Below are positions 11,022-19,031 of a stretch of 64,000 nucleotides of DNA, one piece after another. Position numbers and translations under genes: made by a program. This stretch comes from Verrucomicrobiales bacterium (GTDB taxonomy: Bacteria > Verrucomicrobiota > Verrucomicrobiia > Limisphaerales > UBA9464): assembly GCA_027489875.1 (NCBI GenBank), contig JAIXZE010000367.1:1-64000 (forward strand). The letters run 5' to 3'. The notes beneath the pieces were generated by a model. That model saw nothing but the letters and a program-made list of their open reading frames with translations, did not search any database and was not told the origin of the DNA. The stretch's first letter is position 1. Each line of letters opens with the position of its first letter.

Positions 11022-11858
11022 TTACGACTTGATGTCGCGGACGCTGAAGACGGCGACGCCGCCGGCGAAAAAGGTGGCGTTCATGCCGAGGAGGAGGAAG
11101 AGGGACTCACCGATGCGACCCCACTGGATGGGTTCGCCGTAGAGCTGTTGCCAGAGGTTGAGGTGGTAGGTGAGGAACCAGGGCTTCAGGTCATTGAACC
11201 AGGGAATGTTCATCATGATGAAGCTGAGGAACACGATGGAGAGGGCGAGGATGGTGGCGGCGGCGGGCTTCACGTTGAAGCATCCGAAGAAGAACGAGAG
11301 GCCCATGACGGAGATCGCGGCCATCGACATGAACACGTGGGCACCGGCGAACCGGACGAGGCCATCGCGGGGTTCGAAGACCGCGAAGGATTCGCCGGGG
11401 AAGAAGTAGAACAGTCCGCCCCAGTCGAAGCAGGTGAGGCCCAGGAGGAGTCCGCTCACTCCGAGCATCAGGCAGAGGAGCATCGAGAAGATCGAACCGG
11501 CGGCCCATTTGAGGGCGAGCAGCCGCACGCGTGAGATCGGACGGGCGAGGATCAGTCGCAAGGTGCCGTCCTCGGCTTCCTTGGCGACGAGGTCGCCGCC
11601 GACGAGGGCTCCGAAGAGGGGCAGCAGGATGATGGCGAGCCAGAAGTTGGTGAAGGTGGCGGCGGTGAGCGGGGACAGGAACTGGGTCATGTCATAGCCG
11701 TTGTTTTCAAGGAGCCGACCCATGTCGGCGGACGCCCGCGAGAACCGGAACACGAGGAGGATCACCGCCTGCGCGAGCAGGAACATGGTGAAGCCGATAT
11801 AGGTCCGCTTCTTGCCGAAGAGCTTCCAGAGTTCGTTGCGGAGTTGGAGGAGGAGCAT
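11022..11858 (-). CDS. ABC-2 type transporter permease
   Basis: This 278-residue integral membrane protein has about six hydrophobic segments: near residues 20-36, 68-88, 118-140, 170-190, 200-216 and 250-268. The cytoplasmic stretch LVAKEAEDGTLRLILARPISR is the signature turn of ABC-2/NosY-type permeases. It is preceded by its ATPase with 28 nt between them. The substrate is unknown. Confidence 0.85.
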   Translation of the reverse strand: MLLLQLRNELWKLFGKKRTYIGFTMFLLAQAVILLVFRFSRASADMGRLLENNGYDMTQFLSPLTAATFTNFWLAIILLPLFGALVGGDLVAKEAEDGTLRLILARPISRVRLLALKWAAGSIFSMLLCLMLGVSGLLLGLTCFDWGGLFYFFPGESFAVFEPRDGLVRFAGAHVFMSMAAISVMGLSFFFGCFNVKPAAATILALSIVFLSFIMMNIPWFNDLKPWFLTYHLNLWQQLYGEPIQWGRIGESLFLLLGMNATFFAGGVAVFSVRDIKS

Positions 11859-11886
11859 GGCGGGGATTGGCGGAGACGGGAAAGGT

Positions 11887-12837
11887 TCAGGACGGACGGA
11901 TGGACGCGGCGACGGGCGGTGGAGCGGAGGGAGTGCCTTGGCCCAGGCGGGCGGATTTCACCACTGAAAGGTAGAAGTCTTCGAGCGTCTGCGGTTCGCG
12001 TTGCGCGCCCTCCACGTTGAAGCCGGCTTCGACCAGGCGTCGGACGATGCCGCTGACGTTGCGTCCGGGGGCGAGGAGGACATGGCCGGTGGGGTCCGAA
12101 CCGGTGATCCATCCCTCGGTGAGGAGCAGGGCGGCGGCTTCGGCGAAGCGGTCGACGTCGAGGAGGAGTTTCGGGGCGGAGGCGCGGGTCTCGGCGAGGG
12201 TGCCGTCAAAGACCTTCCGGCCGCCGTGGATAACGGCGATGCGGGAGCACAGTTGTTCGACCTCGGAGAGCAGGTGGGAGGACAGGAGGATGGTCAGGCC
12301 GAGGTTGCGATGGAGTCGCCGGATGGTCTCGCGCATCTCGTGGATGCCCTCGGGGTCTAGGCCGTTGGTGGGTTCGTCGAGGATGAGGAGCTCTGGACCG
12401 GGGAGGAGGGCCTGCGCGAGGGCAAGCCGGGCGCGCATGCCATGTGAATAGGTGCGGACCTTGGAATCTTCCCGGCCGCCGAGCCCGACCCATTCGGCGA
12501 CCTCGCGGATGCGCTGGGCGGAGGTGGGGGCGGTGTAGGTGGCGAGGATTTCGAGGTTCCGGCGGCCGCTGAGGTAATCGTAGAAGATGGGGGTCTCGAA
12601 GATGGCCCCGACCTTGCGGAGGGCGTCGTGGCGGTTGCGGGTGACATCGTGACCGCAGACGAGGACGGACCCCGAGGTGGGCCAGACCTGACCGAGCAGC
12701 ATGCCGATGGTGGTGCTCTTGCCGGCTCCGTTGTGGCCCAGCAGGCCGAAGATCTCGCCCTTCGGAACGGTGAGGTCGAGGGATTCGACGGCAGGGCGCG
12801 TGCCGAAGATCTTGGTGAGCTTTTCGAGGGTGATCAT
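11887..12837 (-). CDS. ABC transporter ATP-binding protein
   Basis: This 316-residue ATPase has Walker A GHNGAGKST, a signature loop degenerate as YSHGMRARLALAQALL, Walker B LLILDEPTNGLDPEG, and the H-loop LSSHLLSEVE. A C-terminal extension of about 90 residues is typical of ATPases paired with ABC-2 permeases. It energises the permease encoded immediately downstream. The start lies 33 nt after the pseudopilin stop, so the three genes may form one transcript. Confidence 0.92.
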   Translation of the reverse strand: MITLEKLTKIFGTRPAVESLDLTVPKGEIFGLLGHNGAGKSTTIGMLLGQVWPTSGSVLVCGHDVTRNRHDALRKVGAIFETPIFYDYLSGRRNLEILATYTAPTSAQRIREVAEWVGLGGREDSKVRTYSHGMRARLALAQALLPGPELLILDEPTNGLDPEGIHEMRETIRRLHRNLGLTILLSSHLLSEVEQLCSRIAVIHGGRKVFDGTLAETRASAPKLLLDVDRFAEAAALLLTEGWITGSDPTGHVLLAPGRNVSGIVRRLVEAGFNVEGAQREPQTLEDFYLSVVKSARLGQGTPSAPPPVAASIRPS

Positions 12838-12870
12838 TGCGTGGGTTGCAGAAGCGGGCGGGAAGGGGCG

Positions 12871-13425
12871 TCAGGGCGCGCCGGGAGTGGGTTCGGCTTC
12901 AAGGGTGAAGAAGGTCTTCACGGCACCATCGGCGTAGAGGTGGTTCTTGCCGCGGTTGGCCCCGCGGGCGGCGTGGAAGTTCTCCTTGTCGCTGAACAGC
13001 GCGACGCCGTCGGACTTGAGCGAGAGACCCATGAGCTTCGGGTGGTCGGCGGACTGGCCGTTGAGGAGGAAGTTCCAGAAGTAGCTGGAGCCGGTCCGTT
13101 CGAAGACGCGCTGGCGGTCGGACGGACAACGGAGGACTTCGCGGTTGCCAAGGTGCGGCAGGAGCACGTCCTCGACGGCGTTGGTGACGACCTGGTTGGT
13201 GTCGGTGGAACGGTTGGCCATGATGGGAAACCGGTTCTGGTGGTCGTCGAGGTAGAGGCGGAGGGCGACGCCGACCTGGCGCAGGTTGGAGAGGCAGGCG
13301 GTGGCACGCGCGGATTCAGTGGCCTTGCCGAGCGTGGGCAGGAGCAGTCCGGCGAGGATCGCGATGATGGCGATGACCACGAGCAGTTCGATGAGCGTGA
13401 AGGCGTGGGACGTGCGATCGACCAC
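12871..13425 (-). CDS. Type II secretion/type IV pilin-like pseudopilin
   Basis: After a short leader (VVDRTSHA) comes the prepilin cleavage and helix motif [18 protein letters not shown], with Glu at mature position 5. It continues [29 protein letters not shown], the form common in Verrucomicrobia, Planctomycetes and Lentisphaerae. The C-terminal part ends with a short [12 protein letters not shown] block like the H-X-DG domain. I chose GTG 13425 (184 residues), which gives a normal leader. The frame stays open upstream to an ATG at 13593, which would add 56 residues made of a 14-residue repeat ([11 protein letters not shown]...) read from a 42-bp tandem DNA repeat. That looks like non-coding repeat read through by chance. 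The prepilin peptidase encoded at 28.4-29.5 kb would process it. Confidence 0.8.
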   Translation of the reverse strand: MVDRTSHAFTLIELLVVIAIIAILAGLLLPTLGKATESARATACLSNLRQVGVALRLYLDDHQNRFPIMANRSTDTNQVVTNAVEDVLLPHLGNREVLRCPSDRQRVFERTGSSYFWNFLLNGQSADHPKLMGLSLKSDGVALFSDKENFHAARGANRGKNHLYADGAVKTFFTLEAEPTPGAP

Positions 13426-13442
13426 AGATGAGGAGAGTATGC

Positions 13443-13700
13443 GGTCCACGGATTTCACCGATGGCACAGATGTGGGGAGTGAACGGTCCACAGATTTCAC
13501 CGATGACACCGATGTGGGGAGTGAGCGGTCCACAGATTTCACGGATGGCACAGATGTGGGGAGTGAGCGGTCCACAGATTTCACCGATGACACAGATTAC
13601 TGCGTGTGGACCGGTGGCGGGCGCGATGGATGAATCCGGCGGGTGGTTTGCTTCGGACCATCTGTGAAATCTGTGAAATCTGTGGATGGCATTCTGCTGT
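13443..13700. repeat. 42-bp tandem repeat and related CCACAGATTTCAC repeats
   Basis: Units starting GGTCCACAGATTTCACCGAT recur with an exact 42-bp period at 13443, 13485, 13527 and 13569. An inverted ATCTGTGAAATCTGTGAAAT-type stretch follows at about 13660-13690. The same motif appears at 50818-50960. Since 42 is a multiple of three, the array reads as a repetitive peptide in the pseudopilin frame. No other gene is seen between 13426 and 13713. Confidence 0.8.
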
Positions 13701-13713
13701 CTTGATCTTCCGA

Positions 13714-14367
13714 TTACTTCGGTGGACCGAGGCGGCGGCGGTTCCGGAAGGAGCCACCCGTTTCCATGTTGCGCTGCAGTTCCTCAACGAGGGGTTGGAG
13801 TTGGGCGCGGGTGTCGGCGGAGCCTTCGTCCATGAACGTCTTGAGGCCCTTGGAAACGATCCGATCGCGGGCCTCGGGGCTGAGCGTGGCGAAGGGATCC
13901 TCGCCGGGATCCGGAGAGGCGTTGCCACCTTCGCCGGCTTCGGCGTTCTGCAGTCGGGCCTCGCGGAGGCGTCGCAGGGAATCCTCGATGGAGCGGCGAC
14001 GCTGGGCCTCGGGCATCTGCTCGAACGCCGAAAGCATCTGGGTGACGCCGGAGGGCAGCGTGAGTTCGAGGAGTTCGGCCTTCTCGGGTTCGGTCATCTG
14101 CGTGAGCCAGGCGCGCCATTCTCCGGCGAGGCGGGCCTCGCGGCGATCCTCGGGCTTGAGGGCGTTGAGGAGGTCGGCCAGGCGTCGTATGGCCTTGCGT
14201 CGTTCGTCGGGACTGAGCTTGGAGAGGTCCGTGGATTGCAGCAGCGCGCGGATCTTTGCGGGACTGGGCTTGAGGTGTCGCACCAAGGCGAAACCTCCAT
14301 ACGCGATCGCCCATGCGGCGATGAGACCGGCGAGCGAATACCAGAGTGGACGTGAGCGGGGCGACAC
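13714..14367 (-). CDS. Hypothetical single-pass membrane protein
   Basis: The 217-residue product has an N-terminal membrane anchor (about residues 9-28, YSLAGLIAAWAIAYGGFALV). A charged, mostly helical region follows with DERRKAIRRLADLLNALKPEDRREAR and MPEAQRRRSIEDSLRRLREARL, and the C terminus is basic (NRRRLGPPK). It probably faces the periplasm or cell surface. I do not recognise the family. It is divergent from miaE. Confidence 0.7.
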   Translation of the reverse strand: MSPRSRPLWYSLAGLIAAWAIAYGGFALVRHLKPSPAKIRALLQSTDLSKLSPDERRKAIRRLADLLNALKPEDRREARLAGEWRAWLTQMTEPEKAELLELTLPSGVTQMLSAFEQMPEAQRRRSIEDSLRRLREARLQNAEAGEGGNASPDPGEDPFATLSPEARDRIVSKGLKTFMDEGSADTRAQLQPLVEELQRNMETGGSFRNRRRLGPPK

Positions 14368-14470
14368 TCTGCGAACGCTAGGTCGATGCGCGGGAATCGG
14401 AATGAAAATTTTTGGGAAAGAGGGCGGTGGGCTGGCGGCGTCGATTGTTCCGCGGTATCACCGTGCCCGC

Positions 14471-15046
14471 ATGTTGTTGTTTCGGGAACGCATTCCGACG
14501 GGTTGGGTGGAGAAGGTCCGGTCGAATATCGGCGCGGTATTGGTCGATCATGCCCATCTGGAACGGAAGGCGGCGACGACGGCGATCACGCTGGAGAAGT
14601 ATCGGCAGTTGTACGGAGAAGTGCACACGCTGAATGCCATCGCGATCGAGGAGTTGCAGCACTTCGAGTTGGTGTTGCAGTTGTTGAAGCGGCGTGGGGT
14701 GGAGTTTGGGCAGCCGGTGCGGAGCCCGTGGATCTCGGGAATGATGGGCGCAGTGCGTCATGGTAACAATCGGGAGCAGGTGATCGATCACCTGCTGTGC
14801 TGTGCGTTGATCGAGGGGCGTAGCTGCGAGAAGTTCCAGGTCTTGTCGCGGGAATTGGTGGCGGACGAGCCCGAGTTGGCGACGTTCTACGGCAGCCTGG
14901 TCGAATCGGAGGGCAACCATTACGCGACGTATCTTCTCATGGCGCGGCATATCGACGAGGGGGAGACAGATCGGCGGTTGGATTGGTTCCTGGACCTGGA
15001 TGCGCAGTTGATCCGGGAGCCGCATGCGTTGCCGATCCTGCATTGA
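14471..15046 (+). CDS. miaE: tRNA-(2-methylthio-N6-isopentenyl-adenosine37) hydroxylase
   Basis: MiaE is a di-iron enzyme that hydroxylates the isopentenyl group of ms2i6A37 in tRNAs reading UNN codons. The 191-residue product has the carboxylate/His ligands expected: DHAHLERKAA, IEELQHFELV, LIEGRSCEKF and ESEGNHYATYL. The start is ATG 14471 (MLLFRERIPTGW). An upstream open frame is only unrelated sequence. It is shorter at the N terminus than the enterobacterial protein. The partners miaA and miaB are not in this window. The amidohydrolase follows 56 nt later. Confidence 0.9.
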   Translation: MLLFRERIPTGWVEKVRSNIGAVLVDHAHLERKAATTAITLEKYRQLYGEVHTLNAIAIEELQHFELVLQLLKRRGVEFGQPVRSPWISGMMGAVRHGNNREQVIDHLLCCALIEGRSCEKFQVLSRELVADEPELATFYGSLVESEGNHYATYLLMARHIDEGETDRRLDWFLDLDAQLIREPHALPILH

Positions 15047-15102
15047 GCGGGATTTCCAGGATTCAAGTTTTCAAGGGTTGCGGGGTGGGTACAGGCTTGG
15101 GC

Positions 15103-16113
15103 ATGGAGCCTGCGCGAACAGAGGAATTGCCGCCGGTGGATGCCCACGTGCACATCGTGGGCAACGGTGCCGGTGGGACGGGGTGCTGGTTGGACATGTC
15201 GAGTGGGTTCCGTCGATTGCAGGCTCGGCTGCTGCTGGCGGCGATCGGGATGGAGGCGTCGTCGTTGAAGGGGGATTTCGACCGGCTCTACGTGGAACAC
15301 CTGTTGGCGAAGTTGCGGGAATCGTCGATGAGCGCAGCAGTAATCCTCGCGCAGGAGGAAGTCTACGGCGCGGACGGAAAGCGGGTGCCCGGGGCGGGTC
15401 TGTTCCATGTGCCCAACAGTTACGTCCTCGAATTGGCGCGGAAGCATCGCGAGTTCATTCCGGCGGTTTCGATCCATCCGGGTCGGCCCGATGCGTTCGA
15501 TGAGTTGGAGCGTTGCCTGGAGGGGGGCGCGGCCATGATGAAGATCCTGCCGAACGTGCAGAACATCGATTGCTCGAACCGGAAGTTCGCGAAGTTCTGG
15601 GAACGGATGGCGGCGGCGGGTTTGCCGCTGCTCTCGCATACGGGCGGCGAGAAGACGTTGCCGGTGGTGGATCCGGAGTTGGCGAACCCGCGGCATCTGG
15701 AGTTGCCGTTGCAGATGGGCGTGAAAGTCATCGCAGCGCATTGCGCGACGAAGAGCGCGCTGTTCGACGCGAACTGGTTCCCGGATTTCGTCGCGATGAC
15801 GGAACGGCATCCGAACCTGTATGGGGACAACAGCGCCTTCAATGTGCTGAACAACCGGATCCGTGGGGACACGGTGCCGCGGACGTTGGCGGATCCGTTG
15901 GCGTCCCGGATCATTCACGGCAGTGATTGGCCGGTGCCGGTGAACGGTTGGTGGGCGCGCGTGAAGGGATACATTGATGCCGAGACGCACCGCCGTTGGC
16001 AGAGCCATCCGAACCTTCTGGAGCGGGACTACCAGTTGAAGCGCGCGAAGGGATACGCGCCCGCGACATTCACCCGGATCTGGAGTGTGATCCGCAGGCC
16101 GCGGCGGGCCTGA
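15103..16113 (+). CDS. Amidohydrolase family protein (metal-dependent hydrolase)
   Basis: This 336-residue TIM-barrel hydrolase has an N-terminal metal site, VDAHVHI, and a central MMKILPNVQNID. LLSHTGGEKTL then follows with AAHCATKS (metal His residues), and IIHGSDWPVPV (catalytic Asp) lies near the end. This is the amidohydrolase-2/TatD-like layout. The substrate is unknown. There is no signal peptide. The start is ATG 15103; the frame stays open further upstream only by running over the end of miaE. Confidence 0.82.
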   Translation: MEPARTEELPPVDAHVHIVGNGAGGTGCWLDMSSGFRRLQARLLLAAIGMEASSLKGDFDRLYVEHLLAKLRESSMSAAVILAQEEVYGADGKRVPGAGLFHVPNSYVLELARKHREFIPAVSIHPGRPDAFDELERCLEGGAAMMKILPNVQNIDCSNRKFAKFWERMAAAGLPLLSHTGGEKTLPVVDPELANPRHLELPLQMGVKVIAAHCATKSALFDANWFPDFVAMTERHPNLYGDNSAFNVLNNRIRGDTVPRTLADPLASRIIHGSDWPVPVNGWWARVKGYIDAETHRRWQSHPNLLERDYQLKRAKGYAPATFTRIWSVIRRPRRA

Positions 16114-16145
16114 GCCGTAACCCTGCGATTGAGAACGGGAATAGG

Positions 16146-16280
16146 TTCACGCGGAGACGCGGAGGCGCGGAGAATGGAACTTGGGAAGGCAGGCGGACCA
16201 GTCACCCTTTGGTGACCGGGTGCCGAGGTTGCAAGGCTCGTGACCAGCCCCTGTCTCCGCGCTCTCCCAGCTCCGCGTGA
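16146..16280. repeat. Inverted repeat with TTCACGCGGAGACGCGGAG arms
   Basis: The left arm at 16146-16173 and the imperfect inverted right arm at 16254-16280 (ending CTCCGCGTGA) enclose a smaller GGTCACC/GGTGACC-type hairpin. This is a common bacterial dispersed palindrome. It sits between the amidohydrolase stop and the MITE-like element. Confidence 0.6.
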
Positions 16281-16318
16281 GACGGCTACTGCATGGTTAC
16301 GGCTGCGCCGTCTCTGTG

Positions 16319-16451
16319 GGCGCATCTTGACACTGCCCCCTTTTGGAGGGGATTCGGGGCGGCGATGTCCTCATCGCCTTGGGAATGGCTTTGGAAAGGC
16401 GACGAGGACGTCGCCACCCCGTTCCTCACGGGGGCAGTGTCAAGATGCGCC
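16319..16451. mobile_element. MITE-like palindromic element, copy A (133 bp)
   Basis: Perfect 22-bp terminal inverted repeats (beginning GGCGCATCTTGACACTG) lie at 16319-16340 and 16430-16451. Inside are inverted 24-bp core arms at 16355-16378 and 16398-16421, which differ at three positions. The 11-bp sequence CCGTCTCTGTG occurs directly at both outer edges (16308-16318 and 16452-16462), as expected for a target-site duplication. The element encodes nothing. The SDR start codon follows 63 bp beyond its right end. Confidence 0.85.
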
Positions 16452-16514
16452 CCGTCTCTGTGTGGGTTGCTCAAAAGGCGGGACGCCTATCAGGGAACGG
16501 GGCATGGTCCGGTC

Positions 16515-17339
16515 ATGGATTCGGCGTTGGTCGGGAAGGTGGTGGTGGTCACGGGTGCGTCCGGTGGCATCGGGATGGCGACGGCGCGGCGGTTCGCAGC
16601 CGAGGGCGCGCGCGTGGTGGTGCATTACCGGACGGGGCGGGACCGGGCGGAAGGCTTGGTGAAGGCGTTGGGTGCAGACGCGTTGGCGGTCCGCGCGGAA
16701 CTCACACGGGAGGGCGAGGTGCGCCGGATGTTTGCGGCGGTGATGCGGCGGTACGGTCAGATCGACACCCTGATCGTCAACGCGGGGTCCTGGGCGAGCG
16801 AATCGCTGCCGGTGGACGAGATCCCGCTGCGGCGATGGCGCCAGACGGTGGACGCGGTGTTGACGTCGGCGTTCCTGAGTGTGCGCGAGTTCAGCCGGGT
16901 GATGCGTCGCCAGCGGCGCGGGAATGCGGTTTTGGTGGCTTCGACGGCGGGTGTGTTTGGCGAGGCTGGCCACCTCGATTACGCGTCGGCAAAGGCGGCG
17001 ATGGCCTACGGAATGGTGCGGACGTTGAAGAACGAATTTGTGCGGCTCGCGCCGCACACGGCGGAGTATTGCGGCGGACGCATCAACGCGATCTGCCCGG
17101 GGTGGACGGTGGTGCCGAGGAACGCGGCGAAGCTGAAAGATGCGGCCACGGTGCGGAAGGTGACGGCCACGATGGCGCTGCCACAGATCGGACGTCCGGA
17201 GGACATGGCGAACGCGGCGGTATTCCTGTCATCGGATGTGCTGGCGCGGCACATCACGGGTCAGACCCTGGTGGTGGCCGGAGGTATGGAAGGTCGATTG
17301 TTGTGGCAACCCGAGGAGATCGACCCGACGACGGCGTGA
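16515..17339 (+). CDS. Short-chain dehydrogenase/reductase
   Basis: This 274-residue oxidoreductase has a Rossmann NAD(P) site, VVTGASGGIG (residues 11-20), an NAG block at 89-91, and the catalytic triad Ser143 (VASTAG), Tyr156 and Lys160 (YASAK). A proline-glycine substrate-loop motif (NAICPGWT) and the C-terminal QTLVVAGGM are present as in FabG-like enzymes. Substrate and direction are not known. The start is ATG 16515, directly before the Rossmann motif. It is convergent with lepB, 13 bp away. Confidence 0.88.
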   Translation: MDSALVGKVVVVTGASGGIGMATARRFAAEGARVVVHYRTGRDRAEGLVKALGADALAVRAELTREGEVRRMFAAVMRRYGQIDTLIVNAGSWASESLPVDEIPLRRWRQTVDAVLTSAFLSVREFSRVMRRQRRGNAVLVASTAGVFGEAGHLDYASAKAAMAYGMVRTLKNEFVRLAPHTAEYCGGRINAICPGWTVVPRNAAKLKDAATVRKVTATMALPQIGRPEDMANAAVFLSSDVLARHITGQTLVVAGGMEGRLLWQPEEIDPTTA

Positions 17340-17352
17340 GGGGGCAGTGGGT

Positions 17353-17868
17353 TCAGAAACCCGGACGAAACGACCCGATGACCTTGCCGATGATCTGGTC
17401 GCGGGGGACGACGGCGTGGACCAGGACGGTGGAGGGCAGGGATCGGTTGTCGCCGAGGAGGGCGAAACTGCCTTCGATGAGGCGGCCGTTGCGGATCTCC
17501 AGGTTTCCCGGTGAGACGGTATAGGTGTCCTCGGGGAGTGGACGTCCATCGACGTGCACGCGTCCGTTGCGGGCATCGATGGTTTCTCCCGGAAGTCCGA
17601 CGACGCGCTTGATGATGAACTCGTCGCGGAACCGGGCGACGACGACGTCGCCGCGGGCGGGCGTGGAAGGCTCGTACGCCCGGGTGTGGACGAGCAACAC
17701 GGTACCTTGGGTGAATGTGGGTTCCATGCTGCGGCCTTTGACCAGCACGAGGCGGAATTGGGTCCGGGCCAACGCGAGGAGCAGAATCAGTCCGACGATG
17801 GACCAGCCCAGCAAGACCCGCCGACGGCGTGGCGCGGGTCCTCGGGGAGCAGCGCCGGATGCGTTCAC
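17353..17868 (-). CDS. lepB: Signal peptidase I
   Basis: The enzyme removes signal peptides from exported proteins at the outer face of the inner membrane. The 171-residue protein has a basic N terminus, one membrane anchor (about residues 19-36), the nucleophile Ser47 in GRSMEPT and the general base Lys87 in IIKRVVGLPGE. Box E begins LLGDNRSLPST, where the usual DSR after GDNR..S is replaced by TVL. It overlaps the upstream gene by 4 bp (ATGA), so the two are translationally coupled. Confidence 0.92.
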   Translation of the reverse strand: MNASGAAPRGPAPRRRRVLLGWSIVGLILLLALARTQFRLVLVKGRSMEPTFTQGTVLLVHTRAYEPSTPARGDVVVARFRDEFIIKRVVGLPGETIDARNGRVHVDGRPLPEDTYTVSPGNLEIRNGRLIEGSFALLGDNRSLPSTVLVHAVVPRDQIIGKVIGSFRPGF

Positions 17869-18488
17869 AGGGTTTCCGCCTGGGGTTGGTGACGGAGCAA
17901 CTCGCTGAGTTGGGAGCGGCCCTGAAGCGGTCCCGGGGTCCGGGAGAGATGAACGAGGGTTCCGATCAGTTCGCTCTGGCGTCCGGTGAGTTCGGCCATG
18001 CGGAGTGCCTCGCCCGCGAGTTCGCAGACGAGGGGTTCGAGGGGTTGGCGGTTGGCGTAGTCCTGATAGACCTCGAGCCAGCGGGCGTGCAGGTGGGCGC
18101 GCTTCAAACCTTGGAGCAGGCTGCGGACGGCGAAGGGTTCCGTGCCGGTGCCGCGGAATCCCGCGGCGGCGTCCTCAAGCATGGCCACGGATTCAGGAAC
18201 GATCGCGGTTGTTTCCGTGGAGTTCAGGACGGGAATCAGGCCGTCCTTGGGCTCGTTGAGCATCCGCCGCTGGGCGTGGGAAATGTAGCGGAGGCAGAGG
18301 GCCTCCAGATTGCTGCGGGCCTGATCGACCTCCGAGAAGGAATCCGAGGAGGTCAACAGGGCTGAGTCCACGACGGCTTGCGAGGAGAGGCGGTTGGGGG
18401 CGTCCTCGACGAGTCGACCTGCCGAATATCCGACGAGGCCCGCGCAGAGCGCTGTGGCGGCGAAGAACGAGAGGATCGATGCGTGCAT
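17865..18488 (-). CDS. Hypothetical anchored protein upstream of lepB
   Basis: This 207-residue protein has an N-terminal hydrophobic segment (residues 3-24, ILSFFAATALCAGLVGYSAG) that could be a signal or an anchor. A helical, TPR-like region without clear repeats follows. I do not recognise the family. The 4-bp overlap with lepB suggests co-expression. Its product probably lies in the periplasm. Confidence 0.7.
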   Translation of the reverse strand: MHASILSFFAATALCAGLVGYSAGRLVEDAPNRLSSQAVVDSALLTSSDSFSEVDQARSNLEALCLRYISHAQRRMLNEPKDGLIPVLNSTETTAIVPESVAMLEDAAAGFRGTGTEPFAVRSLLQGLKRAHLHARWLEVYQDYANRQPLEPLVCELAGEALRMAELTGRQSELIGTLVHLSRTPGPLQGRSQLSELLRHQPQAETL

Positions 18489-18575
18489 GTGAGACCTTGA
18501 GCTTTTGTTGCTTCCGGGAGTGGCCGTCCCGGAGGCTGCGGCTTCTTACCCGGCAGATGGGCGGAAGGTTTCAGG

Positions 18576-18770
18576 ACAGTTCCCAGTTTCCAGAACTGGA
18601 GACTTTCCTCGCCGCCGGGTGAGGGCACCCGGCCTTCAAAGGAAGTTCCTAGTTGCGAGATTCCAGATGCCAGATGGATGCGCCGATCTCCACCGGGTGA
18701 GGGCACCCGGCCTTCAGGGGAGGTTCCACTTATGGAATGCTTGATCCCGGAATTGGGAACCCCGGGCTCG
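18576..18770. repeat. Interspersed repeat block, GCCGGGTGAGGGCACCCGGC hairpin variant
   Basis: Two hairpins of the GGGTGAGGGCACCC type at about 18612-18634 and 18694-18714 are each flanked by TTCCCAGTTTCC or TTCCAGATGCCAG units. This is a variant of the composite repeat at 4.7-5.5 kb. The gap 18489-19031 contains this block and mobile element copy B, and no gene. Confidence 0.65.
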
Positions 18771-18834
18771 AACACAGCCTCCTGACGTCGACTGCTACGT
18801 TTGGGGGTAGCCAACTACGTGAGGAGGCCGCAGG

Positions 18835-18968
18835 GGCGCATCTTGAAACTGCCCCTGCACGGAACGGGGTGGCGACGTCCTCGTCGCCGTTCCAAAGCCT
18901 TTCGCAGGGCGATGAGGACATCGCCACCCCGTTCCCATTCTCAAAAGGGGGCAGTGTCAAGATGCGCC
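18835..18968. mobile_element. MITE-like palindromic element, copy B
   Basis: The left terminal repeat (18835-18855, one difference and one shorter) and right terminal repeat (18947-18968) match those of copy A. The inner cores are GGCGACGTCCTCGTCGCC and GGCGATGAGGACATCGCC with CCCCGTTCC. The direct repeat GGCCGCAGG flanks it at 18826-18834 and 18970-18978. The phosphoesterase start codon lies 63 bp beyond its right end. Confidence 0.85.
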
Positions 18969-19031
18969 CGGCCGCAGGGGGGTGGGAACACGGGGCTGGT
19001 CAGGGCAGGTGGTTCCGTCGGAGGGTGAGGC

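Noticed and set aside
14471-15046. A longer miaE start reaching back to 13766
   Set aside because: The upstream part is antisense to the hypothetical gene at 13714-14367 and does not resemble MiaE.
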